Of a stretch of 64,000 nucleotides of DNA, positions 35,501 to 46,675 are shown one piece after another. Origin of the DNA: Hyaloperonospora brassicae (lineage: Eukaryota > Oomycota > Peronosporomycetes > Peronosporales > Peronosporaceae); contig CANTFL010000007.1 in the NCBI GenBank assembly GCA_947650285.1, positions 1 through 64,000 of the forward strand, read 5' to 3'. A program made the position numbers and the translations under genes. Below the pieces are notes generated by a model, which had not been told where the DNA came from, did not search any database, and saw nothing but the letters and a program-made list of their open reading frames with translations. How positions within the stretch are numbered: the stretch's first letter is position 1; every line of letters begins with the position of its first letter.

Positions 35501-38500
35501 ATCGTCAGCCAAGCCATCCCCTTCGGACAAGGTTCATTTGACCGAGATACTTGCGGCCGAGGTCAGGTTGAACTGAGCTGACATGGAGAGACAAGCTTAC
35601 CCTGATCATGTTCCACGAAGCAAAGTGCTCTGTCCAAACAGTACGAGCTAGAGGCGTGTACATACGTAAGATCTCAACGTGTCCCGCGACATCAAAACGT
35701 AGCTTGCTTTCAAAACTCATTCTTACTTCTCTGTCCGTTTGATTTTGCAACCCTTCTGACTTCGGCATCCTGCTGGCTTCGGTACTCATCTGGTCCCTGC
35801 TCCTCCATGCCGCCGTTGAGCACGGCACCATATGGGATGCTCAACTACTGCTAACCGGGACTCATGATGCTCGCGCGCATCTCATGTATCCTTGCGTGCA
35901 TCGACTCATGTGTGGACTCACGTGTGTACTCATGTGTGTACTCATGTCTTCTCAGATTGTCGTTGCTAGTCTAATGAAAGTGGTGGTAGTTCCAACTGCG
36001 GAAATCGGTCGGTGGACCGGGACAGCTACATGCGTTCTGAGATAGATGTGCGCCAAGTAATGCGTCGCATCATCCGCACATCCGATTTGACGCATTATCC
36101 ATACGTCACCTTTGACGCCGACTACGACGCTGAATGTGACGCTGTATATGACGCCGACTACGCCGCTGACGGAGACGCCAGGTCGTCGCTACGTATTACG
36201 TAGACCATTGCGATCACCCCACAAGCCTTCATGTTTGCGTTTTTACTGCTCTACTTCCTCGTGCTTCCTCGAATGACCACCGCAAAACCTGATCTTCGTG
36301 TCACTCTGTTGGCAATGCCACCGAGATCGGCGTTATCGGGAGTTTCAGCCTGCTCGTGGTACTGTTACACGGCATGCACGCGAGTGGCCGCTGTATGACA
36401 CGAGAAGTACACAAACCGACTTGTTCGTCATCAAGCACGGCCATTTCTAGAGCATGCGTATGTGTAGAAAGGTGCATCGATGACTCGGAACAGCAATGTT
36501 GCGTGCGGCCAGCCCATTTGTTTCGACAAGGGTGAGAGGGAGTCTACACGACGCCAGGTAATAGGAGTAGTAGAAGTGGAGTAGGGGTTGTAGTAGTGGT
36601 AGTAGAAGTAGTAGTAAGCTCTACTTGACCGAGTACATTTCCGTATCTTGAATCGACAAGTTTCTAGACCTGTGCCACTGCCGAAGAGACATTGAATGCT
36701 GATGTGCGATATGCCACACGGACTGAAGTGATCCAGAGTGGCGCGGTCCGTAAAGATACGCGCAAGCGCGCCGAGTCCGTTGTCATTGCGCGGTCCATCG
36801 CATTGTGGTCGAGGGCGGTGATGTACAGAAAGATGATGCCATGATCACGTTCTTGCAGCAACGTCCACGATCTCATCGCCAACTACTCAATCTGTTGGCG
36901 ATCGTGTTTCGTAAACGTATTGCGACGTTTGCGACGTGAAAGCGCCTAGACGCCATGCCCGATCGCGCGGATATGGACCAACGACACTCAATGCGCTCCC
37001 GGAAAACGATCGGAAGTAGACGGTTGCATGGATACGAGCCATGCTTGTCTGATAGCGAAAGAACCATGCATGGCTAGAAGGCATGCTCGTCTGAAAGCAA
37101 AAGACACACGTGATAGCAGACAAGTTGCTGGCCGTTCCAACGACAATGCACACATGGATATACGTGCACGACGATGCAGACACGGCAGATCACAAGAGCT
37201 AATCAAGGAACAGACGATCAAGGGGGCGGTTCTTGTGGCTGACCCGAGTATCTAGCTCTTGCACGGACTGAAGACACGATGGATGCGTGTTTGAACTTGC
37301 TTCAGCATAGAGACTACGCGCGAGGCGGCGGCTGAAACCGCAGACGTGCAATTGATCGATGCACTTGTGTTTGTCTGATGTGTCGTCGCTGTTCCATCGG
37401 TTGGAAGTTGCTGCTGCAGAGGCGGTGGTGCATCGACGACGTTTTATTCGGTGGCAAGTCACGCAGGCTTGCCGGAGCCAGGACCCGTTCTTGGTATCAG
37501 GTCAAGGTTTCGAACGAGCAAACCGCCTCAATATGCATGCTTGGAGGGTGATTGGCGCTGCTCTGTAGGTCGCAGTCACGGACTTCGATGGCACTTCCAG
37601 GAATCCGAGCGGCATGATACGTCTTCGGAAAGCACGATGGAGGACGAAACACGACAGTTCGCCGTACGACGTTGGATGGGACGGAGGGCGAGAGTGGCCT
37701 ACATTTACAGAAGTAGATACACCCGTACCGTAAGACACCGGATCGATCCATTGGAGATGATGGTGTGTACGATAGAGAACGCGATGCTGACCCGTTGACG
37801 CACAAACAGGTGGTGATCACGCGACCACTCCCATCGATGACAGCGACGCACCAGCGTACGCTAGCTAATAGTATATGCATGAGAAGCACACACATTCGCG
37901 CGTGCCCTTATCGATCGTGTCTACAACTTCTCGCAGTATGTCTAAGGACTGGATCATCCACGGTGATACAACAGTGGCTACAACATTCCTGACGGCGCCG
38001 ATACAATGTGTTTACCGGCGCTCTTCGTCGTGACCCTCACGACCATAGTGTGTGTTTGCTTCGAGCGTTTGTCGGCCGAGTCTGTAGTGGTAATGAGGAT
38101 TTCTGTGAAGAGGTTGTGGGATCTGCGTCAATATCAACCGCACAACAGCACAGCAAAAACAAAACAGCAAAACAGCACAGCAAAACAGCATCAAAATCTT
38201 CTTCTGCTCCATGAGCCTGCTGTGTGTGATAGCTGCTGTTTGCTGAGCCTTGGCTGGACGCACGTCTGTCTACGACCCACTTTCGTAAGCTACCAATCTG
38301 AGTAGGCGAAAAGTCCATCTCATTGTGCGAGTCGCCTTCGCCAAGATGGACTAGCTGCTGGACGGTTTACCTAAGGACACCGGACGACGTACTGCTCAGT
38401 CACTACTTGCTGAGAAAGAGCACGATGGGGTCAGTGTTGTTGTTCGTGATACACCTTCGTCGGTCCCTTTTCGGACCCAGATGCTGAAACGTCGCACCAT

Positions 38501-38996
38501 GCCCCGAAATCTCAGACCACGTACCACTCGCATTGCTTCGCCTGTCCCGGTCGTTTCGAATGACACATTCGGCGTCAACCGACATGCGTTTCTTTCGCGA
38601 AGAATGCCATGTGCGATCCAGTTCGTCTCCTGGACAATCCATGAAACTGCTTTCGAGTCGGCCAGTCGAAGTCGAGGCCCGGTCCGACTGCACGCCTGTT
38701 GCTTTGTCATTCTGCAACTTGCCAAGACCTTCCCAGTCTCCACGCCACCTTCCTTTACACACGCATCCATGATGAAGCTCCTCATTTGCCTCACGCTCGC
38801 TGTTGTCGCAACGACGACGGCCTACGTACAAGCTACGGAGGAACGTCCGAACGAGTTGCTGGATGGCGCCAAAATACTGGCTGATATCGTCACCGACAAG
38901 AAAAGCCAATATGTCGTAGATGGCGATCACGACCACGACCACCACCACTACGACCACTACTACCATCATCTGTTCGCTCACCCGGAAGCCTACTAG
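35501..38996 (+). repeat. Array unit 11 (3496 bp)
   Basis: The shortest complete unit. The Asp/Ala/Tyr tract has lost a 12-bp period and contains a GACGCTGTATATGAC stretch, and the AACAGC tract is contracted (near 38145-38190). Both changes are local to the right end of the array. Confidence 0.95.
38769..38996 (+). CDS. Small secreted His/Tyr-rich peptide, copy 11 (75 aa), last in array
   Basis: Same protein as copies 9 and 10. This is the last complete copy. The three right-most copies are identical in protein, so tail variety is greatest in the left and middle parts of the array. Confidence 0.72.
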   Translation: MMKLLICLTLAVVATTTAYVQATEERPNELLDGAKILADIVTDKKSQYVVDGDHDHDHHHYDHYYHHLFAHPEAY

Positions 38997-40614
38997 ATCG
39001 TCAGCCAAGCCATCCCCTTCGGACAAGGTTCATTTGACCGAGATACTTGCGGCCGAGGTCAGGTTGAACTGAGCTGACATGGAGAGACAAGCTTACCCTG
39101 ATCATGTTCCACGAAGCAAAGTGCTCTGTCCAAACAGTACGAGCTAGAGGCGTGTACATACGTAAGATCTCAACGTGTCCCGCGACATCAAAACGTAGCT
39201 TGCTTTCAAAACTCATTCTTACTTCTCTGTCCGTTTGATTTTGCAACCCTTCTGACTTCGGCATCCTGCTGGCTTCGGTACTCATCTGGTCCCTGCTCCT
39301 CCATGCCGCCGTTGAGCACGGCACCATATGGGATACTCAACTACTGCTAACCGGGACTCATGATGCTCGCGCGCATCTCATGTATCATTGCGTGCATCGA
39401 CTCATGTGTGGACTCACGTGTGTACTCATGTGTGTACTCATGTCTTCTCAGATTGTCGTTGCTAGTCTAATGAAAGTGGTGGTAGTTCCAACTGCGGAAA
39501 TCGGTCGGTGGACCGGGACAGCTACATGCGTTCTGAGATAGATGTGCGCCAAGTAATGCGTCGCATCATCCGCACATCCGATTTGACGCATTATCCATAC
39601 GTCACCTTTGACGCCGACTACGACGCTGAATGTGACGCTGTATATGACGCCGACTACGCCGCTGACGGAGACGCCAGGTCGTCGCTACGTATTACGCAGA
39701 CCATTGCGATCATCCCACAAGCCTTCATGTTTGCGTTTTTACTGCTCTACTTCCTCGTGCTTCCTCGAATGACCACCGCAAAACCTGATCTTCGTGTCAC
39801 TCTGTTGGCAATGCCACCGAGATCGGCGTTATCGGGAGTTTCAGCCTGCTCGTGGTACTGTTACACGGCATGCACGCGAGTGGCCGCTGTATGACACGAG
39901 AAGTACACAAACCGACTTGTTCGTCATCAAGCACGGCCATTTCTAGAGCATGCGTATGTGTAGAAAGGTGCATCGATGACTCGGAACAGCAATGTTGCGT
40001 GCGGCCAGCCCATTTGTTTCGACAAGGGTGAGAGGGAGTCTACACGACGCCAGGTAATAGGAGTAGTAGAAGTGGAGTAGGGGTTGTAGTAGTGGTAGTA
40101 GAAGTAGTAGTAAGCTCTACTTGACCGAGTACATTTCCGTATCTTGAATCGACAAGTTTCTAGACCTGTGCCACTGCCGAAGAGACATTGAATGCTGATG
40201 TGCGATATGCCACACGGACTGAAGTGATCCAGAGTGGCGCGGTCCGTAAAGATACGCGCAAGCGCGCCGAGTCCGTTGTCATTGCGCGGTCCATCGCATT
40301 GTGGTCGAGGGCGGTGATGTACAGAAAGATGATGCCATGATCACGTTCTTGCAACAACGTCCACGATCTCATCGCCAACTACTCAATCTGTTGGCGATCG
40401 TGTTTCGTAAACGTATTGCGACGTTTGCGACGTGAAAGCGCCTAGACGCCATGCCCGATCGCGCGGATATGGACCAACGACACTCGATGCGCTCCCGGAA
40501 AACGATCGAAAGTAGACGGTTGCATGGATACGAGCCATGCTTGTCTGATAGCGAAAGAACCATGCATGGCTAGAAGGCATGCTCGTCTGAAAGCAAAAGA
40601 CACACGTGATAGCA
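38997..40614 (+). repeat. Array unit 12, truncated at right end
   Basis: This unit carries the same contracted tract as unit 11 but with CAG instead of TAG, which gives a 128-codon read-through ORF at 39508-39894. It has more private changes than the internal units (for example GGGATACTC near 39330, GTATCATTGC near 39383, GCAACAACG near 40350 and GATCGAAAG near 40505). That is expected for an end unit that takes part less often in homogenisation. It stops before the peptide gene, so it has no copy of it. Confidence 0.95.
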
Positions 40615-41228
40615 TTCAATTTGCAGCTGGAGGGGGTCTCCGCCTTGTGCCCGGATAAGCCCCTATCGTTTTAAGTAAGTGGCGCGGATCCAATTTTAGA
40701 CTATCCCAGGGTCATTTAAAAAGGTGTACGAAACACTGGGTGCACTGATGCCACCCTGGGAATCTCGATTCCTGGTAGAAAGGTCTCCGAAGAGGCATAA
40801 ACCCCCAACAACGAATAGTTGAGCTATCTGGTCTGGCACGCAACCGGAGCAGCCGGTAAGCACCGCCCGTCCAGTGGGACGGTACTACGACCAGTACGGG
40901 ATGTGTAGGCTCGCTTTTAAGAGGACAGTACCACGTCGTTAGGAGAACAAAATGCACAGGCTGCGCCTACAAATAATAGAAAATGCGAGCAAGACGCGTT
41001 GTTGGCCCTCGCTGCGGGCCACGTCAGCGACTTGTCAATATACGAGGTAGGATCATTTAACTTATGTCTTTGTGGTGCCTAATCCAACACATAAAAGCTT
41101 ATAGTAACTTTCATTCATGCCATAGTGTAGGTCGGATTTCCGGAGTCGATTCCTTAGGAACTTGCATATAAGATCTAGCGTGGGTTATATCTTTGGATTC
41201 AGGTCAAGTGCAACTTGGACATCAAACA
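40615..41228. other. Junction sequence between array and inverted unit fragments
   Basis: This stretch does not resemble the unit. Its GC content is closer to the array than to the AT-rich flank. It contains the inverted pair GGCCCTCGCTGCGGGCC at about 41007-41023. On the minus strand 40712-40957 is open for 81 codons, but nothing is recognisable. The abrupt junction and the compositional difference would suit a mobile element remnant, but I see no terminal repeats or domains. Confidence 0.4.
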
Positions 41229-41484
41229 AGTAGTACACATAGTCTGAGACTTTCGGCATGGTGCGACGTTTCAGCATCTGGGTCCGAAAAGGGACCGACG
41301 AAGGTGTATCACGAACAACAACACTGACCCCATCGTGCTCTTTCTCAGCAAGTAGTGACTGAGCAGTACGTCGCCCGGCGTCCTCAGGCAAAACATCCAG
41401 CAGCAAGTCCATATAACGGAGCACGCTCTTGTTCAGATAACTGAGCAAGGCCTTGTATTGATTGCAATACCAAGGTCCGTACAC
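41185..41484 (-). pseudogene. Open gene fragment, less decayed relative of the unit's pseudogene
   Basis: On the minus strand the frame is open for 99 codons. A segment from about residue 11 to the end looks like genuine coding sequence: ALLSYLNKSVLRYMDLLLDV, then LPEDAGRRTAQSLLAEKEHD, and on to PKVSDYVYYLFDVQVALDLN. The upstream end is closed by a TGA a few codons before 41484, and a CAATACAAG near 41450 could be a splice acceptor, so this may be one exon of a lost or distant gene. The only other version in the window is the broken one in the array. Function unknown; I recognise no domain. Confidence 0.4.
41229..41412 (-). repeat. Inverted fragment of the array unit (inner piece)
   Basis: Its reverse complement matches unit 1 positions 2939 to about 3130. 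Within it, 41255-41373 (119 bp) is identical to the unit, while the 39 bp on the right (41374-41412) and the 26 bp on the left differ at roughly one base in six or more. Confidence 0.9.
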
Positions 41485-41870
41485 ACGACGTCACGTACAC
41501 CTGGCGTGCGGAAACGCGACCAAGACAAAACAGAACCCGAAATCTCATTCTCGAGGGAAAAGTAAAACTGACATCAAACATAGTTATGTTTCTTGGTAAA
41601 TCATCTTTTGTCTTGATCTAACTAAATAAACAACTGTCTCCTATGTAGGTCTTCTGTCCACCACCCATTGCGCACGTCCAGCAGCGATTGCTGATCAAAT
41701 TGGTTGATGTACACGATACATCAACCTAGAAGTAGGCTTCTCCAAAAATATTACCCTAAGATGTAATATTCCGACAACATTGCTTTTTTTTAAGTGATGT
41801 TAATTGAATATTATCATAAAAGGTACTTTCGTAACAAAATTTTTATGTAACGGGCGGTTACCCCGGTACC
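41413..41870. other. 458-bp segment absent from the array unit
   Basis: It separates the two inverted unit fragments and is flanked by the hexamer GTCCAT on both sides (41407-41412 and 41871-41876). It contains a perfect 10-bp inverted repeat with a 5-base loop (GGTTGATGTA..TACATCAACC, 41702-41726). At its right end it contains TGTAACGGGCGGTTACCCCG (41846-41865), with the inner inverted repeat GTAAC..GTTAC. The latter resembles LTR ends of oomycete Ty3/gypsy elements as I remember them, but I see no matching second end. Confidence 0.45.
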
Positions 41871-42050
41871 GTCCATCTTGGCGAAGGCGACTCGCACAAT
41901 GAGATGGACTTTTCGCCTACTGAGATTGGTAGCTTACGAAAGTGGGTCGTAGACAGACGTGCGTCCAGCCACGGCTCAGCAAACAGCAGCTATCACACAC
42001 AGCAGGCTCATGGGACAGAAAACGATTTTGATGCTGTTTTGCTTTGCTGA
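41871..42050 (-). repeat. Inverted fragment of the array unit (outer piece)
   Basis: Its reverse complement matches unit 1 positions of about 2770 to 2944 with few changes (for example GAGCCGTGG for GAGCCTTGG). It combines GTCTGTCT with ATCTCAG, a pair of variants that no array unit has together, so it is not a simple recent copy of a neighbouring unit. Confidence 0.92.
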
Positions 42051-42064
42051 ATTTTTCTTATATA

Positions 42065-42107
42065 AGATCAATGAGATCAAGATCAATGAGATCAAATGAG
42101 ATCAATG
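42065..42107. repeat. Short AGATCAATG minisatellite
   Basis: A few periods of AGATCAATGAGATCA, directly after the outer inverted fragment, at the change to AT-rich sequence. Confidence 0.6.
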
Positions 42108-42112
42108 CCATC

Positions 42113-45100
42113 AATTAGGATTTCTTACAACGTTTACTATTCTTCCACAGGGCGCCACATTTCTTCTAGATGTCTGTTAACGAATGTTGGGGTTAGTGTT
42201 TGCATGTAGCGTAATTTGCGTAAGTTTTTATCGTAGTGTCATTCTCGTCCGAATCAGCAGTATTCTGATTCATTTAAATCTAGTGACTGATGTTCATATC
42301 GAGATAACAAAACATAACCATGTCCTATATAATGGTTAGTTGTGTGAAAGCCTTTGCTGTTATCTAAAAAGGTCATTTGTAGTCATAGTGAGAGTTTTCA
42401 ATGCGGCAGCGAATTTATCAAATGTCGTCAATGTTGTTTCAATTGCACAATAGTAGTTTAACTACAATTGCGTGACATTGTATATGAACAATACGTACGT
42501 TTGATTATGATTTGGGCGAATATTACCTCGACGTGTGATGTACGATGCGTTTGCTACTTCCTACGACGTGGACTTAGTGTCAATCTATAAAAGTGATTCG
42601 AGTGGCACTACTAAAAGGGCCTCTGTAGTCCGAATTTATTTCGATGATATCTTCATGCATACTAATCGCTGTATTCTTGTGTAGTTTCTATCGGCATTAC
42701 CGTGTATGATGGCCGAGCCGGATCCACCCGAAACCAGGTTGCTGCTGGCCCCAATTTCGAAAAATATCCAGGCTTGTACCTATTTGCAGTGAACCAGACG
42801 TCGCGACGGTTGTGTCACCTGTGGCCCCGTCAGTGCCGTGAAAATAAAAAGGCACCTCGATGCAATGTTAGTAATTATACATGTGCAAATGTCGGAAGTG
42901 GTTGTAGCGGCTCCTTGGTGCAGTTACCCGTCTAGTAATCGCACGGAAACTATTGCTATCCAAGCAGATATCGTCAGCAATTCACCGTAAGCTCCGTGTT
43001 GTTTGAACCGTCTGTACTATCTAAAGCCCCGATGTAGTACGTTATATGCCCGGCTAGTGGATGACTTCCAGTGAATGTGGAGTAAGTGTGATAAATATTT
43101 TCGTCATGACTTAACATACTCCTGGGGGTACTGGGGGTAATTTTATCCCCAGAAGGGGAGAGGGTGTGACATATAATTTTACAGTGCATAACTTCTTTCT
43201 TAGTCGAAGGACAATATCCCATAGCGTTCGGTCTTCGTAGCAATTCCGACTAAATCTAGTTATTTCTAATGTGCTTCGTTGAACGTTAAGAAATGGGCGT
43301 CCGGGGCGCTCATTTACTATATCCAGTTGACCTGGTTCAAAGCTCGGTACGACCATAGACACTAGTATTTTCATGAACAGTAAAGAGATCATTTCATTAA
43401 TATCTTCACGTGCTGTTTCTACCCCCATGTCATCCTACCGACGCATGACCGTCCACATCAAAGCGTTTGTGTCGGGTGGTAGTTTCTATACTTTGACTTT
43501 AAAATAAGAACGAACGCATGATTAGTATCGGTCTACAAGCCCATCTATTGCAATAAATATTATAGATGGGGAGGTGAGCTTCCTGGATATGCACAATCGT
43601 GTGGTGACCGTTGTAACGTCTTTTTAGTAGATCCATCCACGAAATCACTGAAACGACCATTGCCAACGACAAATTATCCGATTCGACTACTAGCGTAGAG
43701 TGATCCGATTTCATAGACGACTCGATAGTTCGGCTGTGTCTCTCTGATATCATGCTGCGACATATATGCGCTACTCTTCTGTGTGTTATCATGGCCTCTT
43801 TTGTGCGACGTTTTTATGTCCGTCAGCAGCTTCATTGTAATAGACACCGCAATAAGGCGGTAAACACTAGCAGTTTGTCATTAGCGCGATGATGTGAATG
43901 CAATTTGATATGGTACTTGACTCTCGGTGAGTGATGTCTGGAGATGTAACTTAATTGTGAAGCTCTTGCTTTGAATTAAAGAGGTATAGCTATTTATACC
44001 CTACTTCTCCACATCTGTTTAGTATCGTGTCCAATATCCTACCTTGTGGCCGTGAGGTCCCTTGGCTCGAATCCGGGCAAGCGCACTCGTATGATCGGTT
44101 TTGTGCTGTACACTACACCGCTGCTCATGAACAGCTGCGTATTTTTGCGACTCTACTGCGCATCTGACACGCGATCGAAGTGATGTCACATTTCGTGGAC
44201 AGAGTTTTCACGTCATCAATCAAGTAGACATGGGTGCGTGGTTCTACGATTGCGCGACGGTGATACAGGAATATGTTTAATTAGATATCAACAAGTCGAA
44301 AAATAGGTATAAATCGTCGCCGGGCACTGTTGAATGAAATGTCTATGTGATCGGTCTCGATGTCTGTGTTGCCAATCTATAAATGTGATGTATTCGGAGG
44401 CCAATTTGATAATCAAATGAGTGGTTAAACGCATGCCAAAAGTGTTCAGTGCACCCCGTCATATTTCATCAGACTTATTTGCCGTAGTGTGGCATACGGA
44501 AGACACACTATTCTACAAGAGCTATAAAGATTGACAAAAAATTGCCGCATGACGCGTGCGAGTAAACAGAGTAGATCATAAGATTCAATCTCCACACACC
44601 CTTCAGTTTTATGGAACTATATGCCCGCTCGTTTTTGCACACGCATATAGCCTGGTATTATGTTTTCAGTGATTTGAAGACGCATTTGCTACCCCATATG
44701 ATCGATCTTCAATTAGCCCAATATTTAATGTGTCGAGTCTGTCGGGAAACCCTGTGGTGAGGTGATAGAAACCTAGGAATTGATGTTACTGGTACCGAAT
44801 AATATGATATGTTGTAAGCGGTAATCTCCCCGTGACAGATATTTGACGGAAGCGACGGTAAATTACCTGAATACTGTTAGAAATGCCATCGCCATGATAT
44901 CATCTTGTAGCTTTAGCATCCTCAATTCAATCTCCGTCCGATACATCTTTGTCACTGCCTCTGCTAAAACAATTTGCCGACGACCGTCGGTAAATCCAAA
45001 GTATTTGTGCCTGATGAAAGTTTTTGCGTACCCGTACTTGCGTTTTACCGTAACTGTATCAGATCAGAATGCCGTTCTACATGAAAATTTAGGCCTGAAT

Positions 45101-45152
45101 ACCGCTTTAGCACTACATTATTACCGATAATAATGTCCAAGTTTTGTGACTA
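42113..45152. other. AT-rich stretch without recognisable genes
   Basis: Only short ORFs are present, the longest being 105 codons on the minus strand at 43111-43428, which is little more than expected by chance. A tRNA-like GGCTCGAATCC at about 44067 lacks a matching 5' half. Confidence 0.5.
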
Positions 45153-45196
45153 GCCAGTCGAAGTCGTGTCCCAAGGTGGCTCTCTGCAAGCCTGTT
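45153..45196 (+). repeat. Possible diverged remnant of the unit's promoter region
   Basis: GCCAGTCGAAGTCG (45153-45166) and GCCTGTT (45190-45196) are both found in the same order in the unit at 3254-3267 and 3287-3293, with spacing of 37 instead of 33 bases. The part in between is only loosely similar. The initiator that follows in the unit is missing here. Confidence 0.35.
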
Positions 45197-45836
45197 AAAG
45201 ACGTAGAGATCTCAAAACCGAGTTTTAACCTGCCAACAGGAGGTTACAACTTCTTATTAAATCGAGTGAAGACGACATGTAAAATAAATGCATGAACCAA
45301 AGTTTTTCATTCATAGATTATAAAGATGCCTACACTATATTGGGTTCAATCACACATGTTGCACCTGATCATACTGATTTTACGCGTCTTATCATTCTGT
45401 TTTTCTTGAAAATAGAGGCGTCATCGGTATGACATCCTGGACGTACCGTAATGCCACGAGATCGGATTGGACGCTTTACCTATTATTGGTACAAAGTACC
45501 TATATCGAGAAACATAAGTATGCCCCAATTATTGCTTGGATATATATTGTTTACTCCTTAATTTTCAAATAACAAACATGTTCACTCGGTTTCATTTACG
45601 CTTCTGGTTGATCCCAGATAATGATAATCCACAGCATTGTTCATGTAATGCAATAGAAGACAAGCATTTCTCATTCAGCAATAGGTTAGAAAAATTGCCA
45701 AATCTCCGTGGAGTGTATACTATTTGTAGTGAGTGCAATTGTAAATTTGTACTGCCGTGTCATCATCATATCCGGTGACAATAAGTTTGATGTATACAAA
45801 TTAGATTATTGTGCCGCTTCTGTGGTGGAGTAGAGA

Positions 45837-46217
45837 TCACAAAATGCTTGCTCCCCAACTCTCCACTGGCGCCCAGACTTTCGACTGTTTGCAGATACAC
45901 TCCATTTCTTGTACTACGCTACCTATCTCACCTTGTGTACCAGTCAATAGGTCGGGCTGCAATCTTCCATGAGAACTCGCCTTGATTGAAAACTTGACCG
46001 TATATGGGATGAGTTGGTGGTGATCGTGTGGAATTCTGCACGTAATCGCGGTTGTACTTGTAGGGTACTCAATATCATCAACCGGACGATATCTTCTTGA
46101 TAAATATGTAGCTGTTCTATTCGCAAGCTTTCTGACCACTTGAGCCGTCTCGCGAACTTGCACTCTGTGTCCAATCGCACTTAAGGAGTTTTGGAAATAC
46201 CTTGCGCTCATGGCCAA
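45837..46217 (-). CDS. Unassigned ORF, longest in the flank (126 aa)
   Basis: The longest ORF outside the array. It is hydrophilic, with basic N-terminal and mixed C-terminal parts (for example TYLSRRYRPVDDIEYP and PYTVKFSIKASSHG). There is no signal peptide, no membrane segment and no domain known to me. It could be an exon or the remains of a mobile element, or chance. No initiator of the type seen in the array stands before it. Confidence 0.15.
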   Translation of the reverse strand: MAMSARYFQNSLSAIGHRVQVRETAQVVRKLANRTATYLSRRYRPVDDIEYPTSTTAITCRIPHDHHQLIPYTVKFSIKASSHGRLQPDLLTGTQGEIGSVVQEMECICKQSKVWAPVESWGASIL

Positions 46218-46501
46218 ATATTTCAGAAGTGGTCTTCTTGGTGGTCAATAGATCTTTCTAGACATCGGGAGACCAAAAAAGGCTTACCTGGAAAGAGAAA
46301 TGACATTTGTGCACTTGATAGTAACTTGATTTTACATACAATGTTATATTACTTAAGTCTAAACCTCTGAATAAGCCTATCCGTTCGTTAGCATGGACCC
46401 TCACGTGTCGCCTAGTGATGTCGAGGTTCGATGTTTAATTGTATATGGTGGTCCACGCTGGATGACCTTAATCTTACCATTCAATTATCGCGGTGCACAA
46501 G

Positions 46502-46675
46502 ATTACGTCATCCAAGATCACGTCACCCAAGATCAGGTCACCTAATATTGCCTCCTCGAAGATCACATCATTAAGATCGCCCCCTCAATATCGCATCATT
46601 CAAGATCGCCTGTTTAAGATCGCATCATTCTAGATCATGGTTCATGGGATCGCGGTTCATGAGATTGCGGTGTGG
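46502..46675 (+). repeat. Degenerate 15-bp minisatellite (ATCRCRTCAYYCAAG)
   Basis: About 11.5 periods of mostly 15 bp (some 14): ATTACGTCATCCAAG, ATCACGTCACCCAAG, ATCAGGTCACCTAAT, and so on to ATCGCGGTTCATGAG. Copies are strongly diverged, so the array is old. It is related to the repeat at 58933-59043. Confidence 0.85.

Larger units (their letters stand above)
1..40614 (+). repeat. Tandem array of ~3.5-kb gene-bearing repeat (right end)
   Basis: The same 3.5-kb sequence recurs head to tail with unit lengths of 3540, 3540, 3542, 3542, 3552, 3553, 3553, 3553, 3548, 3528 and 3496 bp, followed by a truncated unit of about 1.6 kb. I drew unit borders just after the stop codon of the secreted peptide ORF; the true amplification border cannot be known. 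Most length differences come from short tandem repeats inside the unit. Copies differ by scattered single bases, so they are young or kept similar by unequal crossing-over and gene conversion. Homology ends after GTGATAGCA at 40614. The left end lies outside the window. No reverse transcriptase, transposase or terminal repeats are visible in the unit, so this is a segmental tandem amplification rather than a nested set of transposons. Confidence 0.97.

Noticed and set aside
1..40614. Array considered as rDNA, 5S or spliced-leader repeat
   Set aside because: No rRNA, 5S or leader sequence is recognisable in the unit, and the only strong signal is the secreted peptide gene with its promoter.
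44030..44095. tRNA-like stretch with GGCTCGAATCC
   Set aside because: One mismatch to the B-box consensus, but no matching A-box, acceptor stem or anticodon arm could be drawn.
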